Assembly: GCF_001922985.1 (NCBI RefSeq)
Contig: NZ_MRUH01000026.1
Coordinates: forward strand, 1 to 56,015
Source: Teredinibacter waterburyi
GTDB taxonomy: Bacteria; Pseudomonadota; Gammaproteobacteria; Pseudomonadales; Cellvibrionaceae
Length of the DNA stretch: 56,015 bases
Direction of reading: 5' to 3'
The first letter of the stretch is position 1. Every line of letters begins with the position of its first letter. A program made the translations under genes and the position numbers. Positions 19,201-28,279 of this stretch are shown here, piece after piece. The notes under the pieces are model-generated. The model saw nothing but the letters and a program-made list of their open reading frames with translations, ran no database searches and was not told the DNA's origin.

Positions 19201-20019
19201 CCTCCAGGGCACTGGCACACGATTTTCAATTACGTGAGCGACCACCCCTTGGTTGACAAGCGAATCGGTGGGCGAGGCCAAGACGTCGATGACCTCGAGT
19301 GGGACGTCAAAGGTTATCTCGTACTTGCTGGAGCAATGCATGACAGTGCTATTTCAGCTTGGGGAATGAAGGGCTGGTACGACTACACCCGCCCCGTTTC
19401 CGCACTGCGCTACATGGCAGACCTTGGACAATCCTCTGACATCAATGAAAGCTCCTACCACCCAGACGGCATTCGTTTGTATCCTGGGCTGATAGAAGTC
19501 GTCACTCAGAGCACGACGGCGGAAGGCCAGCATCATGCCCACCTTGCCGGAGAGGAAGGAAAAATTGCCGTATTTGCGTGGCGAGGGCCAGACTATATTG
19601 GCAACCCCGATACTGACGAGGCCGGCGTTGGTTGGATACTGGCGGAGAACTGGTGGCCCTACCAGAGACCAAGCTTTGTGACCCCGCCATTTGCTGGCTA
19701 TGTCTCCGGTCACAGTACCTTTAGTCGCGCAGCTGCCGAAGTCATGACGTCATTCACTGGCTCGCCTTGGTTCCCTGGCGGTGTTGGTGAGTTCGAAGCT
19801 CCTAAAAATGAGTTCTTAGTATTCGAAGAAGGGCCAAGCGTCGACATCACCCTGCAGTGGGCTTCGTATCGGGACGCGTCCGACCAAACTAGCCTTTCTC
19901 GTATCTGGGGTGGAATACATCCACCAGCTGATGACCTTCCTGGACGTATAGCAGGTGAACAGATTGGGTTAGACGCCTACAATCAGGCGCAACTCTATTG
20001 GAGAGGCTCCAACCAATAA
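16231..20019 (+). CDS. secreted FG-GAP / ASPIC-UnbV / IPT / vanadium-dependent haloperoxidase fusion
   Basis: 1262 residues; ATG with AAGGAGGA 7 bases upstream and a signal peptide ending ALSANAQA. Residues about 30-470 are FG-GAP/VCBS propeller repeats with Ca-binding loops (GDYDNDGDSDIY, DIDNNGTWDIY, DYDRDGDIDF). An ASPIC/UnbV domain follows (about 475-560, VGGMSSHSQSSLDVHFGLG), then an IPT/TIG Ig-like domain (about 565-645). The rest is a vanadium haloperoxidase / PAP2-like fold. Its vanadate-site residues are all present: K1047 and R1054 (MKGWYDYTRP), S1159-H1161 (SGHS) and R1224...H1230 (SRIWGGIHPPADD). Known members oxidise halides with hydrogen peroxide to hypohalous acid. Lying between GH74 and GH5 genes, it may oxidise plant-wall components or defend the colony; halide preference cannot be read. 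An acid phosphatase-like role is the main alternative. Confidence 0.85.
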   Translation: MHIKKGTRQGLFFFSIVALNTICALSANAQAQFTNVTVEAGVGGDVYESVSNHVTGTCWIDFNNDSYPDLLVTNGYEWDSHLYQNNKVGTFSKVDYLLPELPNVEMSGCVFGDYDNDGDSDIYIQVNNEQFSLFGFNSPDGPANILLKNLWVENGNQAISGEPLFQNVAAAANVDGELAVPIGSYSASRGMTGGWLDYNLDGCLDLYVGNWVLDSGGDASNIDSLFQNQCDGTFSDVTASSGVNTGDDPTTFRPTQAFIGAHLDDDYFPDMVAVATHDPAPFYHDIIFKNNGDGTFIDVTGLSPGVGDDAGSGMGIDVGDIDNNGTWDIYITDRFTSTNDTAPAGNVLYLGNGDGTFQDNTALAAGIDGEFSWGIDFVDIDQDGYEDFLMAAASGPMLYINNTDGTFTKVTLAGSGGSRPTGLATADYDRDGDIDFAVVSEGDGFSTGGLRLFRNDTANSGRWLQFKLVGAGAPQSNVDAIGAVIKVSAGSVNMMRQIVGGMSSHSQSSLDVHFGLGVANQADSVDIHWPSGVVTSLTNVEANKCYSVSEDGTVAADLGCLPNPTIQNISPNNAVVGQTLELTITGTGFQEGASVQVCKNPGVTVNSVTVLDENTILASVTVGPESHISCGITVTNTNGKTGAVPRGSFINLRDTTSVARQWNEVLLDAIRADFARPTVHARNLYHTAAAMYDAWAGYSRSADQVLHIDKRLGTARANVPAFRAEAISYAAYRVLSSRFASSPKAAESQLAFDNLMDLLGYDKNFTTEFIGGPASFGNTIAATVLAFGDSDTSNEAGGYANLFYQPVNDPLLPGRPGNPDMSDPNRWQPLVLNFFIDQSGNLVVGGFPEFLSPEWGTVTPFALQPEDLTIHTRDGNEYWVYHDPGAPPHLGGVGDEYYKWGVEMVSIWSSHLDPTDGVMIDISPASFGNSSLPAADNYESYYDHLTGGDWGVGYTANPVTGQPYTPQIVPRGDYTRVLAEFWADGPDSETPPGHWHTIFNYVSDHPLVDKRIGGRGQDVDDLEWDVKGYLVLAGAMHDSAISAWGMKGWYDYTRPVSALRYMADLGQSSDINESSYHPDGIRLYPGLIEVVTQSTTAEGQHHAHLAGEEGKIAVFAWRGPDYIGNPDTDEAGVGWILAENWWPYQRPSFVTPPFAGYVSGHSTFSRAAAEVMTSFTGSPWFPGGVGEFEAPKNEFLVFEEGPSVDITLQWASYRDASDQTSLSRIWGGIHPPADDLPGRIAGEQIGLDAYNQAQLYWRGSNQ

Positions 20020-20110
20020 GGAACTCGGCTTGCGGGGGGCTTGCAGTAAGCTTCTCCGCAGCTTTTCGACACACTTTTATAGGTGCCTCCAATTGCCTAC
20101 TCAAACACCA

Positions 20111-20143
20111 CCCTGTAACGGATACCTTTACAGGGTTTGTATT
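20111..20143 (+). terminator. candidate terminator after the haloperoxidase gene
   Basis: CCCTGTAA (20111-20118) pairs perfectly with TTACAGGG (20128-20135), followed by TTTGTATT. A second, T-less hairpin (CAGTCGG / CCGACTG) lies near 20177-20206. The rest of 20020-20348 holds no gene. Confidence 0.55.
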
Positions 20144-20348
20144 GGCCACCAATTATCTAGGGAACCTCACCAAAGCAGTCGGTAACAGTACCCCTGCTCC
20201 GACTGAACCTCGGCATCGACGCAATTAATTATAAGTATTTAACTGCGATTGATACCCTCATCTCAAAATCAATAACTTTTACAATACTCAACCCTATTGC
20301 CATCTAATATCGTCACACAAGCCGATTAAATGTAGTTACGTTGTCTAT

Positions 20349-22034
20349 ATGTTATATATCGTTAAAAGTTACATCCGCATATTCTTATTTTTCAGTGGTG
20401 TTTTAGTTCTGACGGGCTGCGGTGGTGGTCAAAGTTCTGGCAATAATCTGGCAAACACGCCTTTACCATCCAGCGCACCCAGTGCAGAGCCCTCCGCTGA
20501 ACCGGCAGTTACGCCGAGCCTCGAGCCCAGTGCGCCACCTACAGAAATAGCTACGCCTGTGCCCACCCCACCTATCTCGAGTGAACCGACCTTAGAACCG
20601 ACACTGAAACCGACCGTACGACCCACGGTTTCCCCCTCTGAAGAACCTAACCCAACGCCAGAACCCACTGCAGAGCCAACGCCCGTCAATGATCCGTGTG
20701 ACTCAACATCGGCGGTTTATACCAAACCTTGCTGGACAAGCTTCGTCGGTATTGTCGACGATACCGAGCCGCCCGTCTGGGCCAAATGGCAGCGGAGTTG
20801 GTTAACTACCATGACGGGGTTTTCCCTGATAGACGCGCCCGAGCGGGTGGATTTACTCATCGAAAAAGTGACAACCCGCCTGCAGCGGGGAGACATTTTA
20901 TTACCCATACCCGGCTATTCCCGCAACGATGAGCGCATGGCCAAATACCTGGACTTTATCCACAACGGCGGAGTTGCCACATGGCAAGAGGCGGTCGCCC
21001 TGCAGGTTTCATCCTTGGCCAACCTGAATAGCGGTACCGGTAAAATTTACTATCAATTGGGCAATGAAATTACCGTAGAGTCCATGAGCGAAGCACTGCG
21101 TAACTGGGCATCCAGTCGAACTGTTGATATCGCTGGGCAAGCCCAAGCTTACGATCCGTACAGTATTCCATTTTATGTCGAGTACTACCTAGCACCTACA
21201 GTCTCGGCGGCTCGTAAAGCCAGCCAACAAATATACGGCGACCCAAACCGAGTGCAAATTATTCTTGGCTCACTTGGCGATGGCGGTACAACGGAAGCGA
21301 AATCCTGGTTAGATAAGTTGCTGAACTACGAAGCCGAAGGCACATTTGCTAACGATATGGCAGGCGTCAAAGTTTACGATATGGTCCAAACTGTTTCCGT
21401 TCACTACATAGGCAGTACCACCAACTTACAACCAATTTGGGACGATTGGGTGGGCGTGAGTACCATTCTGAACCTATGGACGACCGAAGAGATAGGCTCT
21501 CGCTCCGCATTGAGCGGCGAAGGTGCTGCGCGCGCGGCGCGAACACTGGCCGATCAGTTACATTGGTTTTATAGCAACAATCTGTCGCCAGAACAGAGTC
21601 GTGTCGCATTCTATGACTGGAATGTAGATGGCCCTCAAGCTGATACCAGCGCGGCAACCTCGGTTGATGATTTATTCGCGTTTTTGGGCCACACCCCATT
21701 GATGACCAACCTGCAAATTATCGACTCAGTTGATCTAGATTTCAGCCTTACTCAGGTCCGATTAGAGCCCTCGTTACAGACAGACCGCCAAGCACTGGTT
21801 TACTGGCCTGCTGATAGCGACCAGTCTCGTGTAATAACCCAGTTTGCACTGAGCTTTACCGGTTGGACCGCAGACGTGGAAATAACGGTACACCATTACT
21901 CCCCCAGTGGTGTAACCCGTGAAATGCATACTGTCTCTCTCGATAATGGCCAAACCGATCTGATCCTTGATCAAGCCATCCATCTCGACGGACGTGGCCA
22001 TGCGATATTAATTACGGCTCAACATAACAATTAG
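20349..22034 (+). CDS. surface lipoprotein, putative TIM-barrel glycoside hydrolase of unrecognised family
   Basis: 561 residues. A lipoprotein signal ends in LTGC (Cys24), followed by a Pro/Thr/Glu-rich linker of PEPT-like repeats (about 40-115). The folded part begins around CWTSFVGIV. It has alternating helix/strand blocks and two features of retaining clan-A glycosidases: IYYQLGNEIT, with an Asn-Glu pair (E240, candidate acid/base), and LNLWTTEEIG (E380/E381, candidate nucleophile), plus VSVHYIGS between them. The last 90 residues look like a small beta-sandwich. I cannot name a GH family, so activity is inference. No strong ribosome-binding site precedes the ATG. It lies between the haloperoxidase and the lipoprotein GH5 on the same strand, with gaps of about 300 bp, so separate promoters are likely. 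Confidence 0.72.
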   Translation: MLYIVKSYIRIFLFFSGVLVLTGCGGGQSSGNNLANTPLPSSAPSAEPSAEPAVTPSLEPSAPPTEIATPVPTPPISSEPTLEPTLKPTVRPTVSPSEEPNPTPEPTAEPTPVNDPCDSTSAVYTKPCWTSFVGIVDDTEPPVWAKWQRSWLTTMTGFSLIDAPERVDLLIEKVTTRLQRGDILLPIPGYSRNDERMAKYLDFIHNGGVATWQEAVALQVSSLANLNSGTGKIYYQLGNEITVESMSEALRNWASSRTVDIAGQAQAYDPYSIPFYVEYYLAPTVSAARKASQQIYGDPNRVQIILGSLGDGGTTEAKSWLDKLLNYEAEGTFANDMAGVKVYDMVQTVSVHYIGSTTNLQPIWDDWVGVSTILNLWTTEEIGSRSALSGEGAARAARTLADQLHWFYSNNLSPEQSRVAFYDWNVDGPQADTSAATSVDDLFAFLGHTPLMTNLQIIDSVDLDFSLTQVRLEPSLQTDRQALVYWPADSDQSRVITQFALSFTGWTADVEITVHHYSPSGVTREMHTVSLDNGQTDLILDQAIHLDGRGHAILITAQHNN

Positions 22035-22336
22035 ACGGCGCAGACATGCTCCTCCTCGGGGCCGCTATCTAGCCCGTCCGCACCGGCCCGCTCACCTTCT
22101 ACTTGCTTACTGCAAGACCTTACCCCCATTAACTATATTTATTAATAACAGGAAGGTGATACCCACACCCAATCCAGCCGCCGCTACAACATTCTCATAT
22201 AGATGCGACTATCATTAACTTTTCTAAAAAAAGCTGTCACTTTTAGCAAATAACCTTTGTTTTGACCAAAACCGCTATCCATTGCGACGCTGTATTTAAT
22301 ACTCTGGTGTACTTAATAATTATAAGGTGTACAAAA

Positions 22337-23602
22337 ATGAGAGTACTTAATGCGCTGTTTATTCTCAGCTCTCTGCTATTAGTTGCCGCATGTAGCGGTA
22401 CTAGCAATTCTTCAAGTTCAAGTTCAAGTTCAAGCTCAAGCTCAAGCTCAAGCTCAAGCTCAAGCTCAAGCTCTTCAGGAAGTGCGTCCTTGTATCCTGA
22501 TTACAATATTAATCCGCTTGCTCCGGATATGACGGGAATGGATAGCAGCGCAGTGGAAATAGCCAGCAACATCAATATTGGTTTTAACATTGGTAATACG
22601 CTTGAAGCGATGGGCGGGAAGTCTGAGACTTATTGGGGCAACCCAATGATTACGCCTGAATTTGTCAGCTTTGTAAAACAATCAGGTTTCAACGCTGTAC
22701 GGTTGCCGGTTTCCTGGGATCAATATGCCAACCAAGAGACCGCCGAAATCGAAGCCGCGTGGCTAGACCGCGTAAAAGCGGTGGTTCAGTATTGTATTGA
22801 TGCCGACCTCTACGTGATTGTTAACATTCATTGGGACGGCGGTTGGCTGGAATTAAATGTCACGTCCGAAATGCAGGAGGAAGTGAACGCAAAACAAAAA
22901 GCTTTTTGGCAACAGATAGCGACTCACTTACGAGATTTTGATGAGCGTGTGATCTTCGCAAGTGCAAATGAACCTCATGTAGATGACGCTACGGCCATGG
23001 CTGTACTCCTTTCTTACCATCAAACCTTTGTTGATGCAGTGCGTGCAAGCGGCGGAAAAAATGCTTACCGCAGTTTAGTGGTGCAAGGCCCAAGTACCGA
23101 CATAGATAAAACTGAAGCGCTAATTACCGCCCTGCCCTCGGATACCGTAGCCGGTCGCATGATGATGGAAATCCACTTTTACTCTCCCTGGAACTACACA
23201 GGAATGCAGCAGGATGAAGACTGGGGAAATAGATTTTTTTATTGGGGTGAAGGGTTCCACTCAACTACCGATACGGCATACAACCCAACCTGGGGTGAAG
23301 AGGACTATGTGGATGCCCAGTTCACTAAAATGAAAACGCAATTTATTGATATGGGTATCCCTGTTGTACTGGGTGAATTTGGAACAGGAATTCGCAGTAA
23401 TTTAAGCGGGGATGACCTACAGCTGCATCTCGATGGCCGGGCCTATTACTTTAAGTATATTACTCAACAAGCAAACACTTACGGCTTGCTCCCATTCTAT
23501 TGGGATACCGGTGGACTGCTAGATCGTTCTAATAATGTGGTGTTGGACCAGCAAGCGTTTGATGGACTAATGCAGGGGGCGGCACAAAATGTAATTCAAT
23601 AA
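22337..23602 (+). CDS. GH5 endoglucanase-type lipoprotein
   Basis: 421 residues from the ATG at 22337 (AAGG 9 bases upstream); the frame opens earlier at 22262, but only the later start gives a lipoprotein signal ending VAAC (Cys19). A polyserine tether (26-47) precedes one GH5 catalytic domain: NIGNTLEAMGG, VRLPVSWDQY, YVIVNIHWDGGW, then acid/base E212 in SANEPH, the HFYSPW strand, and nucleophile E347 in VLGEFGTG. GH5 enzymes of this look hydrolyse beta-1,4-glucans or mixed-linkage or xyloglucan chains by a retaining mechanism. No CBM is present; the lipid anchor implies action on oligosaccharides reaching the cell surface. The tether length may vary through the hexamer tract at 22412-22471. 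Confidence 0.9.
   Translation: MRVLNALFILSSLLLVAACSGTSNSSSSSSSSSSSSSSSSSSSSSSSGSASLYPDYNINPLAPDMTGMDSSAVEIASNINIGFNIGNTLEAMGGKSETYWGNPMITPEFVSFVKQSGFNAVRLPVSWDQYANQETAEIEAAWLDRVKAVVQYCIDADLYVIVNIHWDGGWLELNVTSEMQEEVNAKQKAFWQQIATHLRDFDERVIFASANEPHVDDATAMAVLLSYHQTFVDAVRASGGKNAYRSLVVQGPSTDIDKTEALITALPSDTVAGRMMMEIHFYSPWNYTGMQQDEDWGNRFFYWGEGFHSTTDTAYNPTWGEEDYVDAQFTKMKTQFIDMGIPVVLGEFGTGIRSNLSGDDLQLHLDGRAYYFKYITQQANTYGLLPFYWDTGGLLDRSNNVVLDQQAFDGLMQGAAQNVIQ
22412..22471 (+). repeat. hexanucleotide microsatellite in the GH5 tether
   Basis: Three TCAAGT followed by seven TCAAGC units (60 bp), encoding Ser-Ser dipeptides. Confidence 0.9.
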
Positions 23603-23787
23603 AAAAGCCTATAAATACTTCAAGTATTGGGCTCTATTTGAATAAAATAGTTAAAGCGTTGCCCCTATTGTTACACCAGCGGGAAAATACTATACCTAAC
23701 AAACTGGTGAACCTTCTGACGCCGCCTGTGTTGATTGCTTTCTCCGTTGCGGATGAAAGCAATCTTACATGAGGTAAAACAATAGAA

Positions 23788-25200
23788 CTAATTGCTGAAC
23801 TGCGCATCCATCCAATTGTATCGCGCGCGCTGCCAGCGAATCATTTCTTCCACTTCAAGGTCATAGCTGCCCAAAATAACGCGGGTATACCATTCTTCCC
23901 AGTAGAAAATCTGCCACAGATTAAAATTTCTTCGCTGCGGTGCTTGCAACCAGTTAGCTCTCGCTTCGGCATACATAAAAATTAATTCAAATTTTCCTTC
24001 GGCTTTCAGCTCTTGCCAACGGGCTTTTACTTTTGCTTCGAATGCAGGGTCTTCAAACAGGCGAGCAAACCAAGTGCCACTCCGGGTAAGCCAACCGTAA
24101 GTGGCACCTATACCGCCATACCCGGCATTACCCAAGGACAAATCAAAATCCCAAATTGGACCAAAAAACAATTTATCATCTCGCTTTTTGGTCAAGTAAG
24201 CGCTGGCAGTTGCACCATCGGGATTTTTAAAGAGTTCATTAATTAAGTAGTAGTTAATTGTCGATTCCACATCCAAATAAGCGGCGTAACCTATATCTGG
24301 GTCGCTAAAATTCTCGCCGAATAACGCCGCTTCGGTATTTGCAAAATAGTTTTCAATGTATTCTCGTTGCGCGGACCACTCGGGTTCGAGCAATGTTTCT
24401 GGCTCATCCAAACAGAAAGGGGCCATGCCATAATTTGAATCCAAACACAGCGTATCTTCTCTATCGGTATTTACGCCAGCGACACAAACTGGGTCCCAGG
24501 CGCTAGCGGGGCCTTGGCAGTATTCGTCGCTCATCCGAAAGTCGATTTCGAGCATATACCCGCCGGATATTGTTTCCGGGGTGGTATCGGTTACTTCCAT
24601 CTCGTGAATATCAACGCGATCATTATCAATTCGAATATGTTCTACGAGTTGGTATACACCTTGGTATTCGCCATTCATCCAGACTTCTATGTGCTGAGAC
24701 CGCGGCGTGTATTCCATTTCTAAGCTGCGGCTAAACATAAAAGCGATGTCGTTACGAATTAAGGTTTTATCGGCATAGTTAGCAAGGAGCACCCAATTTT
24801 TACTCTTTGGCATTCCCAGTAGCGGGGTTGAATCGTCTAATTTTAATTTGTAGGGTTTTTTAGGCCAATCCCAGGTTGAGTTGCCGCGACCGCGAATCCT
24901 GAGTGTGCCTTCAGTCAATTCTGGGCTGCCATCGCTCAAGGAAAAAGTCCCCGTTACATAGTCTTCTTTGCTTACGACGGGGGAGCTGTCATCTGTAAAG
25001 AGGTTTAAAGCTGGCAGGTCGTCCACTGCACCTTCGGGGAAGTCATCGGGTAAAACGATATTTCCGTTCGCTACAGTGCCGCTCGATGAACTTGAGCTTG
25101 AAGAACTCGACGACGAGCTTGGGCTTGTAGAGCTAGAACCACCGCACGCCGACAATATGAGCATGCAACAAACGACGAAACCACGACAAAACATGGACAT
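23788..25200 (-). CDS. CotH-kinase family lipoprotein
   Basis: 470 residues from the ATG at 25200 (AGGGA upstream); an upstream in-frame start at 25236 would break the lipoprotein signal. The signal ends in LSAC (Cys19), then a short polyserine tether. The rest is a CotH-type domain: LRIRGRGNSTWDWPKKPYKLKL (glycine-rich region), NWVLLANYADKTLIRND, EVWMNGEYQGVYQLVEHI, and the catalytic-site-like GPIWDFDLSLGN. CotH proteins are atypical secreted kinases that phosphorylate serine-rich proteins (shown for spore-coat CotB/CotG). A surface-anchored CotH among polyserine-linker cellulases suggests those linkers as possible substrates; this is inference. It converges with the GH5 gene and is probably monocistronic. 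Confidence 0.87.
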   Translation of the reverse strand: MSMFCRGFVVCCMLILSACGGSSSTSPSSSSSSSSSSSSSGTVANGNIVLPDDFPEGAVDDLPALNLFTDDSSPVVSKEDYVTGTFSLSDGSPELTEGTLRIRGRGNSTWDWPKKPYKLKLDDSTPLLGMPKSKNWVLLANYADKTLIRNDIAFMFSRSLEMEYTPRSQHIEVWMNGEYQGVYQLVEHIRIDNDRVDIHEMEVTDTTPETISGGYMLEIDFRMSDEYCQGPASAWDPVCVAGVNTDREDTLCLDSNYGMAPFCLDEPETLLEPEWSAQREYIENYFANTEAALFGENFSDPDIGYAAYLDVESTINYYLINELFKNPDGATASAYLTKKRDDKLFFGPIWDFDLSLGNAGYGGIGATYGWLTRSGTWFARLFEDPAFEAKVKARWQELKAEGKFELIFMYAEARANWLQAPQRRNFNLWQIFYWEEWYTRVILGSYDLEVEEMIRWQRARYNWMDAQFSN

Positions 25201-25236
25201 AACATATTCCCTAAAATTACCATTATTCTTCAACAC

Positions 25237-26237
25237 AGTTGCCCCTCATATTACACGTTATTGGCACCCAAGTTATTTCTCAATACTAGGGAAGCGCTGG
25301 TTAAGCCTCCGCTACAACGTTTCCGGCGGGCGATCCAACAATATAGGCGTTATTACACGCCTACCTCCCCTTGGCTTAGCATGGATTGCCCGTAATTCTC
25401 GAAAACGTTGCCGTGATGATATAGACGGCGCCATATGGGTACGACGTTTTCGATCAGCGGACGCACCAGCATCAACCAAAAACACCCAAAACTTAAAAAT
25501 CAGCCCAACAAAAAGGAGCAACAGTGCGAGTGCCGCCGGACAGCTTCCATAGATGAGCCCCCTCGATTTATCGACCTCAACGCCCCATCCACTAACAAAG
25601 ATGTGATCTAAATCTCACAAACACCACTAACGAACACGTAGATTCATCAATTACGCATGCGTTGAGGGTCGTTTTTTAGGTTGTTTTCTCATAAGTTTCC
25701 GCCATTCCACCAAGAGTCGGAATAACGCCTAGTACTTTGATGAGTTTTATTGAAGCCAAAATCGGAGGGAAATAAACACCTTTTGTGATAAAGGTCTCGC
25801 TTTTTAATGCCGCAAAATACGTTGTTAACGGAAGTTCATAACTTATACGACCTAAAACAGCCCGCTTTATACTTCCAACCCCCTTTTTCCTCCAAGTTCC
25901 AGAAAAAATACTAATAAGCTGCGCAAATCAGGAGCAAGGAACCAAACAACAAAATACGACAATAGTCTGATTAGTAATTACTATTTAGCATAAGCATGGT
26001 TGTTTTGTGCTCACACTTTATTATTGCCTCTCGGTTTCTATGTAACTTAGAATACCTATTCAATGATCTATGCGCCACGCTGATGAGCGTAAGAAAAGCG
26101 GTTAGCTTCATAGCTTTTTTAGTTCTCTCCTCACAGCAAATGCATCACAGGTATTGTTCTAGGTCGGACGACGGTTTAACGCACAGCCCTGTGAACCTAA
26201 TAAATCAGCAAGCCCTTGAAACCTGAGGTTACGTACA
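25237..26237. other. 1-kb intergenic region
   Basis: Between the CotH gene (-) and the secreted GH5 gene (+). No RNA gene, repeat or operator was recognised. A 76-codon frame at 25996-26226 has no ribosome-binding site or family signature. GAGG at 26225-26228 serves the GH5 start. Confidence 0.5.
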
Positions 26238-28055
26238 ATGAATAAGATCCTAAACCTACTAGTGCCCGCATTGTTTTGCGCGGCAAATGCCCAGGCGGCC
26301 GATTACTTGTGGATCGAAGCTGAAACCGGTGCTGAGTACAGCCCGATCGTCGTCAAAAGCGACCCAGCCGCATCTCAAGATATTTTCCTCGCCTCTTGGA
26401 AGTGGGGCGACTACGGCTCTCGCTCTGCGGATGACGGCGCCATCACCTTTAGTGTCAATATCGCAAACGGCGGTAGTTATGCACTATGGGGCCGCATGAT
26501 CACCCCGTGGGGAGGAATTCGTCCTTATGAGGTCAGCGTGGACAACGTCAGCGATTACAATGACAACGCCAAATGGATGGAGTGGGCAGCAGACTCCCGT
26601 ACCGATGCCGTTCGTCAAAACTGGAACTGGTCAAACTCGGGACTGACGTTAAATCTTACGGCTGGTACCCACACAATTACCTTCGTTCAGCACGAGGGTG
26701 GCCCTGATCTCAAGCTAGATAAGATTTTACTCACCAACGATTCATCATTTGTACCTAACGGGTCTGGCGACGCAGAACAGGCGAACAGTAACCCAAGCCC
26801 CTTCCGGTCTAATGTTGTTGATACCTATGGCAAATTGCAGGTTATTGGCACGCAATTAAGTGACCAGAATGGCAACCCCGTTCAGCTACAAGGGATAAGT
26901 ACTCACGGTTTACAGTGGTTTCCACTAGTTGAACGCGAAACCATTCCGCACACCGCCGAGTTTTTTGGTGCCGAAGTTGTACGCTTGGCGATGTATATTG
27001 AAGACTACAGTCCAACCGATGCGACCGACTTTTGGGGCGGCTATATGTCCGATAAGGAAGCGATGGTACAGCGTACACGCAGCGCCATTGAAGATGCGAT
27101 TGACGCCGGTATCTATGTGATAGTGGACTGGCATATCCATAATATCCCAACCAATTACACCCAAGAGGCTAACGAATTCTTTCGAATCATTTCTGAAGAT
27201 TTCGGCGACTACCCGAACATCATTTACGAAATATGTAATGAGCCCCTTCCAGCAGCAGATTGGACATCCATCGTGTCGCCCTACGCTGATACGATTATTA
27301 AAACCATTCGCAGCAATGACCCAGACAACGTCGTCCTGGTTGGCACGCCAAGTTGGAGTCAAGACGTAGACAAGGCGGCAGCCAATCCACTGAGCTTCAG
27401 CAACATCATGTATACCTTTCACTTCTATGCCGCCACGCATGATATCAATCAGATGAAAGGCAAGGTCGAAAACGCTCTGGCTGCTGGCGCCCCCATCTTT
27501 ATCTCGGAGTGGGGTTCATCAGACGTAGGTACCAGTAAGTCCAATCTACAGGTTGCAGAGCAGTGGATGGCATTTATGAACAAACACAAGCTCAGCTGGG
27601 TGAACTGGTCGCTGGGCAACAAGGATGAAGCGTCGTCTATCATCGCTCCTACCTCCTATATGGGTGGTCCCTGGACCGATGCCGACTTAACCAAAGCCGG
27701 CAAGTGGCTCAAACCTTATTTTGATGCGCCAAATGGCACCGGTGGCGGTTCGACACCTACACCTCAACCGACAGCGACGCCAACACCTGTACCGACGGCT
27801 ACACCAACACCTGTACCGACAGCCACACCGACGCCAGCACCAACGGCTACACCTGCGCCGACAGCTACACCGACGCCAGCACCAACAGCTACACCTGCGC
27901 CAACGAGCGAGCCCTCAAATTCGACTGGAGCGCTCCAATGTAACTGGTATGGCTGGAAACTAAAGGTGTGCAAGACAACCCTTAGCGGTTGGGGTAATGA
28001 AAACAACGAGACGTGTATATCTGCGTTGGCCTGTGGCGACAATCTTTTAAACTAA
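26238..28055 (+). CDS. secreted endoglucanase: CBM35/6-like - GH5 - CBM10
   Basis: 605 residues with a signal peptide ending CAANAQA. Residues about 21-168 are a CBM35/CBM6-like beta-sandwich (DYLWIEAETG, HTITFVQHEGGPDLKLDKILL). GH5 catalytic domain about 195-500: LQGISTHGLQWFP, VVRLAMYIE, YVIVDWHIH, acid/base E335 in YEICNEPL, HFYAATH, nucleophile E424 in FISEWG, WVNWSL. This resembles the GH5_2 endo-1,4-glucanase type. A Thr-Pro linker (TPTPVPTA-like repeats, about 507-555) replaces the polyserine used by the neighbours. The C-terminus is a CBM10 (QCNWYGWKLKVC, GWGNENNETC) that should bind crystalline cellulose. Followed by a terminator. Secreted, free enzyme. Confidence 0.93.
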   Translation: MNKILNLLVPALFCAANAQAADYLWIEAETGAEYSPIVVKSDPAASQDIFLASWKWGDYGSRSADDGAITFSVNIANGGSYALWGRMITPWGGIRPYEVSVDNVSDYNDNAKWMEWAADSRTDAVRQNWNWSNSGLTLNLTAGTHTITFVQHEGGPDLKLDKILLTNDSSFVPNGSGDAEQANSNPSPFRSNVVDTYGKLQVIGTQLSDQNGNPVQLQGISTHGLQWFPLVERETIPHTAEFFGAEVVRLAMYIEDYSPTDATDFWGGYMSDKEAMVQRTRSAIEDAIDAGIYVIVDWHIHNIPTNYTQEANEFFRIISEDFGDYPNIIYEICNEPLPAADWTSIVSPYADTIIKTIRSNDPDNVVLVGTPSWSQDVDKAAANPLSFSNIMYTFHFYAATHDINQMKGKVENALAAGAPIFISEWGSSDVGTSKSNLQVAEQWMAFMNKHKLSWVNWSLGNKDEASSIIAPTSYMGGPWTDADLTKAGKWLKPYFDAPNGTGGGSTPTPQPTATPTPVPTATPTPVPTATPTPAPTATPAPTATPTPAPTATPAPTSEPSNSTGALQCNWYGWKLKVCKTTLSGWGNENNETCISALACGDNLLN

Positions 28056-28075
28056 GAAAACCCTATCGCAACCTG

Positions 28076-28105
28076 AAAAAGCCTCGGTTACGCCGGGGCT
28101 TTTTT
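28076..28105 (+). terminator. intrinsic terminator after the GH5 gene
   Basis: AAAGCCTCGG pairs with CCGGGGCTTT (one G-T pair), short loop TTACG, then a T run; 20 bases after the stop. Confidence 0.85.
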
Positions 28106-28279
28106 ACTGGGACGCCTTTACTGCGCGAACAGGAGAAAAGCGCTCATCGGCACGGTAGGTTAACAGCATACTAGTGGCACCTAAGTCTTTGGTCTAGAAT
28201 GAGTAATAAACCCGTCGAGCCTTTAGAACAAATGCTGCTCTAAAGTATTCGCCCATTAGGTCTGACATTGCCGTTTACA

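Noticed and set aside
25996-26226. 76-codon frame before the secreted GH5 gene
   Set aside because: No ribosome-binding site, no family signature, Cys/His/Leu-rich random look.
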